Source of the DNA: Trifolium pratense
Lineage: Eukaryota; Streptophyta; Magnoliopsida; Fabales; Fabaceae
DNA length: 64,000 nucleotides
Reading direction: 5' to 3'
Assembly (NCBI RefSeq): GCF_020283565.1
Contig: NC_060059.1
Location: forward strand, 52,395,157-52,459,156
Translations under genes and position numbers: made by a program
The notes under the pieces: generated by a model
The model's input: the letters and a program-made list of their open reading frames with translations, nothing else
What the model was told of the DNA's origin: nothing
Database searches by the model: none
Part shown: piece by piece, positions 22,097 to 32,953 of the stretch
Numbering within the stretch: position 1 is the first letter of the stretch
How the letters are laid out: every line of letters starts with the position of its first letter

Positions 22097-23078
22097 TGTT
22101 GGTGTTTTGATTGGCTACATTTTGCAAAAGCCAACCAGCCAGATGTTGGACTGAGATGCTGTAGCATTATAGTACAGCATCCTGAAGCTCTGTTTTTCGT
22201 ACAGAATTTTTATTTCAAATCTGAGCCAAGATTTGCTTCAATTATATATTCAGGCACGTGCGTTTAGGCAAGACGAAACTTACTCAGCAAGTTTTATTGA
22301 AGACGGTCAAAGGAAAGTTATTTAAAACAAAAATATAATTATATTATATTTTTGCGTTTTTTTTTGTTTGGAACAACAGGAATTATATTTCTGAAAATAA
22401 TATAGGGTTGGCCGCAATTCTCACAGCTGTACAAGTCTGAAGACCTAACTTGCCCATCAAGACAATTGAAGACTATAAATATGTGAAGCCTCAAGGCTAT
22501 TGAACTTGCGATTTCTAAACCTTGTATTTCATAAAGCGTGCGTTTTAAAAGGTTTAGTGTGTGTGTCTTTTGTGAGCCTTTCTTGTATCGTTTGATGCAA
22601 GTTTAGGACTGAGTTTGTGTTGTTTATTGTCAACTGCTCCTAAGCTTTTAAGCACGGAGTTAGTTTGTGTGATTCACTCATAAGCTTTTAAGCAAGAGTG
22701 TTGTCTAGTTTCTAGGAGAGTGTCTCCATCCTTATCGTTATTATTGACAGCAACATAGTACGTGTTGTTAGAGGGAATTTGGGACGGGGTCTCATTATCT
22801 AAGAGGTTCTTAGGTAGGATTGCATTGGTAGTGTCTAGGTGATAAGTCAAGTACCGGGTGTTGGTCGAGGGCTTTGAACTAGAGCTATTATAGTGGATTC
22901 ATTCCTGGATTGGTATCCCCCAGAGTAGGTGACGTTGCACTGAACTGGGTTAACAATTTCCTGTCTTATTTATTGTTCTGCAATTTATTTATTTATTTAC
23001 TGTGTTCTGCGACTGTCTTGCTGCAACGTGTGCTATAGCATCTTGTGCAGCATTGTGTTCACTGCGTGCCAGATTTCA
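22097..23078 (+). repeat. 3' LTR of the first Copia element
   Basis: 982 bp, virtually identical to 13201-14183. It is followed directly by the GTACT duplication. Confidence 0.95.
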
Positions 23079-23083
23079 GTACT

Positions 23084-23378
23084 TAGTGTGGTTCTTTAAT
23101 TGAACTATGTGAATGTATTCTCATGATGAGAACTTGTTTGAGAACATGCTATGTTTTATACATGTTTGAGTAGATGTTGTAAGTATGCGAACAAACGAAA
23201 TGTAATGCATGTACTTGACTCGATGTCTTGTGTACATGGATGTTTCATTGTCTTACATATAGTTTAGTTATAAATATATGTATAGACATGTGGTAGTAAT
23301 TATGTATGCTAGTTGTTACGTAGGTTGTTACATTAGCATAGATGGGAATAGTGTGTTTATGTATTTTGTAGTGGTGTG
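23084..23378 (+). other. Gypsy interior fragment between two insertions
   Basis: AT-rich sequence without a recognisable coding remnant. It is continuous with 13195 on the left (after removing the Copia element) and with 26919 on the right (after removing the mariner element). Confidence 0.6.
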
Positions 23379-23691
23379 TACTCCCTCCGTCCCGATTTAT
23401 AAGGGAAAAAAGGCACTTTTTTTTGTCCCAAATTATAAGGGAAAAAACTCAAATTTGACCAATTTAATTTTAAACTTCCAGAAATACCCCTAATTATATT
23501 TTCCAAAACAATTAGTAATTAATAGGATTGTAGTGCTACGTACAGTACCAATGTTGGAGTATAATTAGGGTGGGTTACTTTTTTGCAATTGTCAATAATG
23601 GTAATGGTATTGAACAAAGTAACTTCCCTTCTTGGTACTGCTGAAGTTCTTGGTATTGAAATCTTAAAGAAGAATAGTGATATGACAATCC

Positions 23692-23699
23692 TATATAAA
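23692..23699 (+). promoter_or_regulatory. Putative TATA box for the small plus-strand gene of the mariner element
   Basis: TATATAAA lies 75 bp upstream of the ATG at 23767. This spacing fits a start site near 23725 and a leader of about 40 nt. Confidence 0.55.
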
Positions 23700-23766
23700 G
23701 ATTGTTTTTTGTCCATCACTTTCACCCTCAATACTCTTGTTCATTTTTCCTCTGTTACAAATAATA

Positions 23767-24084
23767 ATGGCAGCAACTCAATCTTATTTTGATGGACCCT
23801 CATTTGATTTGGGAATTGAAGAAGCAGCAAAGGAATTGTCACTTCTCATTGTTAAAAAAAAATTACAAGGTGAAATTGAAGGTGAAACAAATGCAAACAA
23901 AGAGAAACATGGTGGTTGTTTGCAAATTGTTGAACCCTATAATAGAGGGTTTTTGGATCTCAACCGAAAGGTTGTCGATTTGAACAAGTTTCCAGATGAT
24001 GGGTTGAACTTTGGATTTGAGAATGAAGAATTGAACAAAGAGGTTCATAATATGCTGAAGATTTTTGTAGACTCTTCCTACTAA
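23767..24084 (+). CDS. Small protein with DLN motifs inside the mariner element, 105 aa
   Basis: This ORF (MAATQSYFDGPSFDLG...) starts at the first ATG after a well-placed TATA box and ends KIFVDSSY. It is encoded on the strand opposite to the transposase, converging with it. It contains LDLNRKVVDLNKFPD, with two DLN-type (EAR-like, LxLxL/DLNxxP) motifs, and an N-terminal helix-rich segment (EEAAKELSLLIVKKKLQ). I do not recognise a family. It could be a captured host gene fragment or a second element gene. DLN motifs also occur at the transposase N-terminus, which makes coincidence less likely. Confidence 0.55.
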   Translation: MAATQSYFDGPSFDLGIEEAAKELSLLIVKKKLQGEIEGETNANKEKHGGCLQIVEPYNRGFLDLNRKVVDLNKFPDDGLNFGFENEELNKEVHNMLKIFVDSSY

Positions 24085-24654
24085 ATGAATTTTGTGGGTT
24101 TTATTTTCTCTGTTCTTAAAAATTAAAGAGGGTTTTGTTGGTTTTATTTTCTTTCTATCTTAGTTTCGTGAGTTTTGTGTGTTTTATGGAGTACTAATCC
24201 CTTGTATCAAGTTATTTCTAATATGATCTATGAAATCATTATTATTAACTTTAATCTTTTCTTTTTATTCATTTCTTTTTATTCATTAGATTGGTGTGAA
24301 AAAGTCATTGAAATATTGAATCAAAACATAAAACAAAATGAAGATGTTAAATCCCACACAAAATGTCGATGACATACATTGAGTTTTCAAAGACACTAAC
24401 AAGAATAACAATTTCTTAAACATTAAAAAAAAAAAAAACTCAGAGACCGGGACAAAAATTCTCCAAAAACACAGAGGCAACACATTATCATCGATCGATG
24501 TTTCGGTACCTGCATAAGAAAAAAAGTTTGTAACCAATGAGTTCATAATCTTTGCAATGAGACAAAAAAAAGAGCATATTTTTGTTTTAAAGGTTCATAT
24601 ACCTTTGCAGCAACGCGAAGTTGCAAAAACTCCATAAAAGGGCATTCACTGTGT
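24085..24654. other. Non-coding interior of the mariner element
   Basis: AT-rich DNA between the two convergent genes. It holds the likely 3' UTRs of both. GACATACATTGAG and GCAACACG phrases recur but there is no further gene. Confidence 0.45.
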
Positions 24655-26578
24655 TCATACAGATGGGTTGATACCTTTGCAACAACACAAATAAGAAGAC
24701 AAGATTAGAATACTCCATAAATTTGCAGCAAGACAAATGCAAACAGGGAATACTAATGATTTAATACCTTGACCAACATTGTCTAAATAAGCACAAGTTT
24801 GTTGAACTAATTCCAAATCACATTTTAGGTGACAGGGCAGTTTGCCTTGATTTATCAGCACATCTTTCTTCATATGGGGAGTTTTGTACTGATTAGATCC
24901 TTTGATCTTCATTATCACAATCATAGACGCTTGGAGTGTGAGAAAAACTTTGTTAGAATCTATACTTGAATAATTATCAAAGGCTTGTTGCACAACCTGA
25001 ATAAGCTCATTCACTGATCTAGCCACTTCCGTCTGTTGCAATGATTGAATAGCACTAAACAACCCCAAGTCTAAAACATTTAAATCAGGAGAGTTAGGCG
25101 GTTGACATATTAAACGAATGTCAAAGCCACCTTCAGCAGCTGCTCTACAAAATAGTGGGTCATTTATAGGTACATGACACGGTGCATTATCTTGTTGTAT
25201 GTAAATTGTTTCCCGTATACTATCACGCGGCCATTTTTCTTTAATCGCCAGTAAAATCTTGTTTATGAGAAAGTTCCGACTAACTTCTTTAGTTATAGAA
25301 GTTATTGGTTTTGTAACAAGTGTCCCAGCTGGTCTATTCACACTTGACCTTATTGCAGGCTCTTCAACAACTAGAGGCCACATGCCAATTTTTCCTGAAA
25401 ACGTCTCATTATTATCATCATCAAACCTAGGTCTTGCCATAGCAACTAAAAACATAACCTTAGTAATGTAGTTTTTGTTTTTGCACGTACGGTATGGATC
25501 ATCCTCATTTGCTAAAAGATAATATTTCTTGTTTCTTTGGGTCATATTAAACCATTTTTCATCTATATGAATAACATTATACATTGACTTAAATTGTGGA
25601 TCATGAAGAATGGTATTTTCATCAAGCATGGACAAACAAAACCTAAGACGGCTTATCTTATTATCGTCCTTCAAATATGGTTTTAAGGGACTTGAATGCC
25701 GACGCAAAATCCCTTCTTTTTTCAACTGCAACAACCTATTTTTGTTAACATTTAAGGCACGTCCTAGAGATCTATAAGTACCGCGCTTATTTAACTTAAC
25801 ATCACGCACCTTTTCAATATCTATCTCAATTCTTTTGCGACCAACATTTTTTGTTTTTTTATGAAGAGCATCGCCGCTTTGACGCATTTGCATCCAAATC
25901 CGATAAATCACATTTTGAGAGACCGAATAATATAAAGCCAACCTTGCGACAGTCCCGCGTATCAGCTTACCATTATGACTCTCATTTATCAGTACCTGAG
26001 AAATGGCATCTCGGTTGATATTGCTCAAGAATACACGTTTTTTTTTATATTGTCGTGTCTCATATGAACCAATATAGAACACATTAGAACACACAAATAA
26101 AGCATGAAACCAAATAAAACCACTTCAATGAGACACGTATAGGCAGAGCTCTAAGTAAAATGACACATGTTGGAGTATGAATAAAAGGGACAACATCCTC
26201 ATACAAATGACACAATACATAATAAGAATAAAAACAAAACATAATAACAATAGTACCTTCTGTGGTTATTGTCTCAGTATATTCCTCTTCAACCCCTTCA
26301 TCATTTGGATCATGTTCAGCTTCTGAAATTGTAGTATCTTCATCACTCATCTCTGTCTCCAAGTTTCCCATGTCTCCTCCTTCACTATTTGGATCATATT
26401 GGGCTTCTACGATTGTTGTACCATCTGCTATGTTTTGATTAATTTCAGAAGCATTTGGTACTGTATTGTGAATAACTTCAGAAGCAATTGTTATTGTATT
26501 GTCAACAACTTCAAAATCATTGAAAGGGATATTTAAATCAATATCTAAAGGCATGTTTAAATCAATTTCTAAAGGCAT
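24655..26578 (-). CDS. Mariner-like transposase (DD39D), probably two or more exons
   Basis: The start ATG at 26578 follows a TATA-like TATAAATT at 26614-26621 (minus strand). Exon 1 probably ends at 26257 (donor GAAG/GTACTA). Its N-terminus is EIDLNMPLDIDLNIPFN, two DLNxxP EAR-like motifs, followed by an acidic region. The main exon (to about 24770) begins near 26058 and carries a helix-turn-helix DNA-binding region (GTVARLALYYSVSQNVIYRIW, then TYRSLGRALNVNKNRLLQ). The catalytic residues are D of VIHIDEKWF, D of IQQDNAPCH and D of NVLDLG, with 39 residues between the last two: the plant DD39D signature. The exact acceptor is unclear because phases at the two candidate AGs (26058 and 26122) do not match the obvious donor. 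The C-terminus beyond AYLDNVGQ may be intron read-through. No internal stop interrupts the catalytic exon. Confidence 0.85.
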
Positions 26579-26918
26579 GTTTGTTGAGTTTCATATAATG
26601 CAGTCCTATTTGCAATTTATAGGCTTGTTTGTTTTAAATCAATGAAATTTTTTAAACATGGCGCCACAAAATTGTTTTCCGACCTATGAGGAGAAGTTGA
26701 AGAGTTACTAAAACAAAATTGGTGTTTTTTATAGTACGATACAGTATGCACTTAGGAAATAGTAGTAGGTTATTAAATTGTTTTGCTTTTTGATGGAGTA
26801 AGTTAATAAGGGTACTTTTGGAAACAAAATTATGTTTTTGATAGATTTTAGAATATTAAATGAATTTCTTAATAAGTGTGTTTTTTTTTTTCCCTTATAA
26901 ATCGGGACGGAGGGAGTA

Positions 26919-27495
26919 TGTCAAGAGGACTGCACCGGGGTTTTGAGTAGATGCTTAGATATCTTACCTTATGTTTACCCTTTGCATACGACATGCATGT
27001 GAATGCTGTCGGTATTAGATTTCTCTTGGGAGGAATAGATTTGGAATCGATAGGACGGTTAGGTGCTTACACCGAATGTTCTAGTGGAAGTATAAAGGTG
27101 GGTTTGAGATAAGTGGGGGAGAAGATTTTGTCTCTCCAAGATGTTTCGAATGCGAGAAGTAAGGGCGAATAGAGATGTTCTTGAAGTAGATTGTTCAAGA
27201 CTGAGTAGCATTGTTCGAAGTGGAAGGAACTTGAGCAACAAGTTGCGGGAACTGTTAGATGAAGAGTTATTGGACCAAGTGTTCGTTGAGATAGCAGACA
27301 TAGATGTTAAGCGGAAAACCGTTATTGGAAAACGGGGAAGACGTGTGCGTCGAGGGTAAGAAAACCTAGTGATGATCATACGACGAGTATGCGAATGGTG
27401 GATACCTTGAGAGTTAAGTTAAGTGGGAGATTGATGTCAAGGATGGAAGGTGTGGTTAGGGAACTGAAAACCCGATTACAATAAGTGGGACTGGT
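26919..27495 (+). other. Gypsy interior fragment with a short unidentified ORF
   Basis: This continues the Gypsy interior. It contains a 72-codon frame at 27141-27359 (FRMREVRANRDVLEVDCSRL..., ending RGRRVRRG) with Leu-rich and basic character. I cannot match it to gag or pol. It may be a decayed gag remnant or chance. Confidence 0.4.
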
Positions 27496-27500
27496 GGTGT

Positions 27501-28596
27501 TGAAGGTGTGAAAACACAAGAAGGGGGGGTTGAATTGTGTTTTAGTCAAGTTTAAAACTTTTTCAAGTTCTTAACTTAACTACAACAGCAGCGGATAAAT
27601 AACACAATAAAACAAGTTAAGAGAGAGAGAGAGAGATCACACAAGCAATTTATACTGGTTCCTCTCACAAAACGAGAGTAGTCCAGTCCCCTTGCACTTC
27701 CAAGGGATTTCACTATAATCACACAAGATTACACCTGCTCAAGCACACAAGCAAGAGACTTCTCAACAATGCTCAAGCACACAAGCTTAAGACTTCACAT
27801 TTAAGCACACAAGCTTAAGTTTCCTCAAGTAATAGTAAAGTATATGAAAATATACAAATGCTCTTAGATAAACCTAAAGAGAGCAAATACAAAGAGTACA
27901 GAGTATTTGACTAAAGTGCAAAAACACTTGATAAGAGGTTCAGAGCTTGTATACACGGAATTCAGAGTTTGTTCAGCGCACGTTCAATCCTTAATAATTG
28001 TCGTTATTTAAATGCAGCTGATCCTTCTAGTATATATACTACCAGAAAAGAGTCGTTGCAAAAAGAACCATTGGAGTTGATAATCTTTTGTCTTCAAGCA
28101 GTCTGTCTTGATGCAGTTTGTTTGTATCTAAACTGAGTAAGAGTTTCAGATACTTTGACTACTGCAGAGTGGACTTTCCTTATTCAGCTAACAAGTCTGA
28201 AGACCCACGTTCTCAAGTGAGGACAGACAAAAACGAGAGTAGCTGAACTGATCAGGCTTGAAAGGTCCTTTTCTTCATTGGTAGAAGAGTTGACTTGCAA
28301 AGGGAATCTTCACAGATATCAAAGAGATCTTCAGAGGTTGATGAGGCTTTAGTCACTCAAGAAGTTCTGAAGACTTCATCATCTGAAGGTTGTAACTTCT
28401 GAAGTCCAACATCTTCTGAGCGCTTGTGAACTTCTGAATTCACATCCTCTGAGCTTCACTCAGAGCTTATCTGATACTTATATCTGCACACTTAAAATAA
28501 ATTTTTAGTCCTTCCAATTGTTTATTAATACTTTGTTATCATCAAAACCTTTAGAGATTTAGGGGCTAACATTTTTAAATCGATTTTGTTCCAACA
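27501..28596 (-). repeat. 3' LTR of the minus-strand Copia element
   Basis: 1096 bp, near-identical to 50939-52036. TATATATA at 28031-28038 is the likely TATA box. It contains CTTAAGCTTGTGTGCTTG-type repeats (27770-27825), a GA microsatellite (27621-27635) and many TCAGA/TCTGA pentamers. Confidence 0.93.
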
Positions 28597-29185
28597 ATCT
28601 CCCCCTTTTTGATGATGACAAACATAAGTATTAATTGACAATTGTTGTTAAATTAACTTATCATGTTTCTCTTAGGTTTATGAGGTTTGCAAGCTCCCCC
28701 TAAGATTGATACTCCTTAAAGCCAAAGCTTTAAGTTTTATCCATGATATTTTAATTTAGTATAAGATTAAGATAATTTGAAATAAAACAAATTTCATATC
28801 TTTCTTCAGAGTGAGAGGTTTGCAAGCTCTCCCCCTAAGTCTCATAAAGCTAAGTTAAAATTGCACTTTTAACTTATCCTTACTTATGAAATTTATTTCA
28901 GTTTCAACTAACTTAGTCTCCGCATTGAAATACGTAAAACAACTTAAAAGTAACAACTTTTAACTTAACAGATAATGGCGAGATAAAAGCGTGGTTTCAG
29001 TTTTGAAACTTATCACTTATCAATTAATGCGTAACTACTCCCCCTTTTGTCATTATCAAAAAGTAAAAAAAAAAATTTATATAACCAAGACAGTCAAAGA
29101 AGAAGAGTGGTTGTTACAAAGGTGAATTAATTTCAAAAACAAAAAGCAACGCGCTCAAAGGTTTATAAAAGGTGAACGAGTTAAC
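28597..29185 (-). other. 3' non-coding region of the minus-strand Copia element with repeated polypurine tracts
   Basis: On the minus strand AGGGGGAG tracts lie near 29036-29048, 28826-28842, 28696-28708 and, as the final PPT, 28597-28612. Two of them precede near-duplicate GCTTGCAAACCTC sequences. No sense ORF is present. Confidence 0.75.
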
Positions 29186-29551
29186 ATGCCTTCTTCACGT
29201 AAAAACAAGAATAAACGAGTAAATCAAGAGAGATTAGGAAGAATGAGAAGGTTTAGTTCACGCATTGCAGAGTTTCGTAGAAAGAAAGAAGACGAACAAC
29301 GCGAAAAAGATGAGAAAGATAAAGAAGACAACAAGAAACCACAAGAAGCTGAGATTATAATCATCTCATCAGATTCTGAAGCTGAAGAGAATGAAGATGA
29401 TGCTGACTATGTTGAGTTCTTGGCTAGTTATGTTCCAGAAGAAGAACAAGAAGAAGAAGAAGAAGAGCAAAACCCAGATCCCATAGAAATTTCATCAGAG
29501 GATGCTGAGGAGAAATCTGAGATTTCTTCTGAGTATTATCCATCTGATTAG
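29186..29551 (+). CDS. Antisense acidic ORF of the second Copia family, copy 1, 121 aa
   Basis: This is read on the strand opposite to gag-pol. It starts MPSSRKNKNKRV, 16 bp after TATAAAA (29164-29170), and ends SSEYYPSD. The N-terminal 45 residues are basic, Arg/Lys-rich and NLS-like. The rest is strongly acidic, with IIIISSDSEAEENEDDADYV and repeated Glu runs. Its counterpart in the plus-strand element (46327-46692) has the same length and I count 15 residue differences, none between residues 46 and 92. The SSDSE and SSEDAEE motifs look like casein-kinase-type sites. No family recognised. It may be an element accessory protein expressed from antisense RNA; expression is not shown. Confidence 0.65.
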   Translation: MPSSRKNKNKRVNQERLGRMRRFSSRIAEFRRKKEDEQREKDEKDKEDNKKPQEAEIIIISSDSEAEENEDDADYVEFLASYVPEEEQEEEEEEQNPDPIEISSEDAEEKSEISSEYYPSD

Positions 29552-29786
29552 GATTAGGTTGTCTTTTTCTTTTTCTTTTGACCAATGTACTCAACATGGT
29601 TAGATCATTAATAAAAATTTTAGTTTAAAAGCCTCTTGTGTTCTTAAGTACTTATTTATCTAAGAAAGTTTAGCACAAAAGGAAAATATAAAAACAAAAC
29701 AACTTGAAATATATAAACCAGACAAATAAAATTGTTCAGAAGATAACAAGAAAACAAAAACAGCTTAAAAACAAGTGCATAGAATC

Positions 29787-32504
29787 CTAGGGTTTCTTAA
29801 GGAAAGCTAAGAGTTGGTCAAATTTGTCATTTAACGATCCCACATTGGAAACTAGACCATCCACTTTGGATTCCAGGTTGAGGTGAGCTGTCCTTTGCCT
29901 TTCCAACCCTTCTTGTTGCTCCCTCAGAGCTTCTTGAAAGATCTGCAACTGATCAACAACAACAGGAGCTTGATCTTGAACCAAAGGTGCTTGTTCTTCA
30001 ACCAAAGGTGCCTTGCCTTTATCAGAGGGTTCACCTTCCTCTGGATAATCGATCATCAGAATATCAGTATCAGGAGCATCCTCTTGGTTCATCTCAGGGA
30101 ATTCTTCAACAAGTCTTGCAGCAGCTTCAGCTAGACGTTCATTCTCAATCCGTTGATCCTCAAGACTCTTGAACAACTTAGAATCCACCCAGCATTCCTT
30201 AAACACAGACATATGCCTTGCAGTAGCAGCAATAGCAGCAAGCTTAGCACGCTCATGTTCTTCATGATTAAATCCAGTCAGTCGTTTCAAATTAGCTCTT
30301 GCTAAGCTGTCCTTCAGAAGATACACCAAATCCAAGTCCCGTTGACCAATCACAGTCTTGATCTCATCACCCATTGCATCCAGAGCTTTGCAGATTCTAG
30401 CCTTGATTAGTGACACCTCCATATCCACATCAGAGGGACACGCCAAAAACTTGTCCTGAATATGGGATAACCTAAGTAAATCATCATAAAGCTGATTGGA
30501 GAGGTTACCAAAAGGGTCAGAGGATGAGAGTGAGATATTTGGAATGGTAGAGATTTTTGTTGGATCATTAGCAGGGTTGTCAATGATAACAACTTCTGCT
30601 TCTGAAGGGTTAGGGGCACAAGTATGAAGACTTGGTTTAGGAGTGGGTTCAGGAGTTTATTCAGATGATGAGATGTCAGAGGTTGATTCAGGAGAAATGT
30701 GTTCAGGTGATTTGTGTTCAGGGGTTGGTTCAGGAGCAATTTGTTCAGGGGTTGGTTCAGGAGCAATTTGTTCAGGGGTTGGTTCAGGAGCAATTTGTTC
30801 AGAGGTTGGTTCAGGAGATTTATGTGGAGAGGGTTGTTTGATGGGAGAGGTTTGTTCAGCAGTTGGAATATCTGGTTGAGGTTCAGAAGATGGAATGTCA
30901 GGTGATAGTTGTTGTGGTTGAGGTTGAGGTAGAGGTGATTTTGGTTTAGGAGGTGAGGTAGATTTGTGGGTTTCATGAGTAAGAGGTTGATTATTGAGGG
31001 GGTCAGGGCTCAGATGTTTTTCTAATTCAGAAAGAGGGTTATCAGAGGTTGGAATAATTGTGGGTTCAGGAAGTATAGTCCTAAGTGGTTTTGTATAACC
31101 TATTCCAATTTCAGCTTCATTAAAGACGTACTTAGGAGTATTACCTTTAGGATCAGGAACATGTTTCTGACGCAGCCTAGTACTCAGAGTTTCTTCATCA
31201 GACTCAGTTTCTGATTCAGAGGAGTCACTTTCTTCACTTTCTTCTTCATCATTAACAATAATGGGCTCCTTTGATGATGTTGCAGCACCTTTTCCAGTCA
31301 AAGCTTCATGTTTCCTCTTTGTTCTTTGCTCAGCAGCAGCTTCTTCTACCTTAACCTTCTTCTGAGCCAGAAGATCTGGTTTATCTTGTTCAGCTTTCCT
31401 CTTTGGTTTCCTCTTAGGATTATACATGTTTACAGGAGCTGGAGGGACCATACTCCTATCAACAGTATATCCTTCTTTTCTCAGAACTTCCAGATAGTCT
31501 TGGATGATGTGCTCAGCATCCATTTCAGAGATTACTGGATATCCATCCACATACAGACGATCTTCAAGGCTGGCTGTAAACTCTTGTGGAGGTGGAACCA
31601 CTTTTGATGAGATGAGACGCATCTTGGTGAGAAAGCTAGCATTCAAAATCTCAGGAGTGAATTTCTTTTCAACAAGTTCTGGATGGAACTTCTTCAGATT
31701 CTCAACAACATGACCTTGATATAGAAGGTCTGAGAGTAATCTTGGATAGGCTATAGCTGTCTTCCTCTGAGATTTGCTTAAGAAGATTGCCTCACAGATC
31801 CTCTCAAAGAAGTATTCTCCCAGATTCACTTTCATTTCTTTCAGAAGAAAGTAGATCAGATGACGATGAGTCCAGGAAATTGTATCAGTACCACCAACTC
31901 TTGGACTGATAGCAGCTAGAATGATCTTGAATAGCACTCTGCAGACGTCAGTCAAACCCTTGACTTTACCCTTCAGTTTCAAATCTGTACACATCAGAGC
32001 CAGAAGATCATCTCTGTACCTTGTGTCCTTCTCAAAAACATCCAACTCTATCCCAGAGTTATCCAAACCAAGCAACGCATTGAAGTGAATAAGTGAGAAA
32101 GCTAGGTTCATACCACAGATATTTGACCTAATCTGTTTTCCAGTGAATTCCAATAAACCCATTTCTTTCCTAGATTTACCTTTTAAACTAGGATTCCTTT
32201 CAATAGCCTCACGTTCTTCCTGTTTAGCTTCAGCCTTATCAAAAACCTTAGCTTTCATCCAGAATTTCTTCAAGAGATCTGGGTAAATAGGACCATTTAG
32301 CATGCTGAAGTACTTATCCCATCCTTGAGCGGAGAAATAATGTTTCACATCGAACCCATTTGCCTTCAAACTGTCAAAGTCGATCATCTTTTCAGAAAGA
32401 AAGATGAGCTCAGATTCTGGAAACTCCATTTCGTTCCCAACGATTTGAAGATTTCTAAACATGAACGGTGGAATCTTTGTTGTAGACGATGAAGAACCGG
32501 CCAT
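29787..32504 (-). pseudogene. ORF3 of the minus-strand Copia element, broken by one stop codon
   Basis: It starts at 32504 (MAGSSSSTTKIPPFMF) and reads in one frame to 29787, except for an in-frame TAA at 30657-30659. There the plus-strand relative has sense codons. The full frame would be about 905 codons. The N-terminal 360 residues form a conserved domain (LKANGFDVKHYF, GWDKYFSMLNGPIYPDLLKK, SPRVGGTDTISWTHRHL) shared with the relative. A basic stretch (PKRKPKRKAEQ) and a Pro/Glu/Ser-rich linker with three 27-bp repeats (30721-30801) follow. A C-terminal helical region after the stop ends FDQLLAFLKKP. The position is that of SIRE env-like ORFs, but no transmembrane segment is evident. Function unknown. 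Confidence 0.85.
30721..30801 (-). repeat. 27-bp in-frame tandem repeat in ORF3, three copies
   Basis: Units start at 30721, 30748 and 30775. Each encodes a nonapeptide equivalent to PEPTPEQIA on the minus strand. Diverged PEPT-type copies flank the array. The relative at 44932 has a 39-bp repeat at the same place instead. Confidence 0.9.
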
Positions 32505-32953
32505 TGTTGGAGATTAGGGTAGGGTTTGGAACTAATGAGAGAGAAAGAAAGTTTGTTGAAGGTTTAGAGAGAAAGTGAAAGTGTAGGTTGTGAGAGTGAG
32601 AAGTGTGCAAGTGTATTGTGTAAGTTTTATTTAAATGCACACAGTTAACACGAAAATAGCAAATTTGGGAAGTTACGCTAATTGACAGAAAGTTGAATAC
32701 CAAAAATCATCATTAACCACCCACTACCTGACACACGTAGACCACGTGCAGAAATTTACTCGGTAACTGCTATTTTAATGGACAACTGTTCAGCAGTGAA
32801 TACTAAACGTTTCCCACTTAAATAGTTCAGAGCCTCTGAGTTATTTAAAATTCTCTATCAGAGTTAAGTACTTCAGAGCTTGTGTTTCAGATGTTCTGAA
32901 TCATAAGTTCTGATATACATAACCTCTTACACTTTAAAAGCCCAAAAAATTTT
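32505..32953 (-). other. Spacer between pol and ORF3 of the minus-strand Copia element
   Basis: Non-coding sequence, equivalent to 42796-43248 in the plus-strand relative. It includes a conserved stretch with CTACGTGTG/CACACGTAG and a pyrimidine-rich leader before ORF3, possibly an internal promoter or splice-acceptor region. Confidence 0.55.

Larger units (their letters stand above)
13201..23078 (+). mobile_element. Copia element of the Maximus/SIRE lineage, structurally complete
   Basis: LTRs at 13201-14183 and 22097-23078 start TGTTGGTG and end TTTCA. They are flanked by GTACT at 13196-13200 and 23079-23083. The PBS, a single gag-pol ORF, a third ORF after pol, several polypurine tracts and the final PPT are all present. 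By eye the LTRs differ only by one T in a homopolymer near 13465, so this is a very recent insertion and a candidate active copy. An additional ORF after pol and polyprotein motifs place it in the SIRE/Maximus group. Confidence 0.95.
23381..26916 (-). mobile_element. Mariner-like element (Tc1/mariner) with Stowaway-type ends
   Basis: It starts CTCCCTCCGTCCCGATTTAT and ends with the exact reverse complement; the match continues through AAGGGAAAAAA. It is flanked by TA at 23379-23380 and 26917-26918. The 3536-bp element encodes a DD39D transposase on the minus strand and a small convergent ORF on the plus strand. CTCCCTCCGTCCC is the hallmark terminus of plant mariner elements and their Stowaway MITEs. 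Both termini are intact. Confidence 0.95.

Noticed and set aside
30407..30976. 189-codon Leu/Asn/Pro-rich minus-strand ORF
   Set aside because: It overlaps ORF3 in another frame and follows its repeat composition; not an independent gene.
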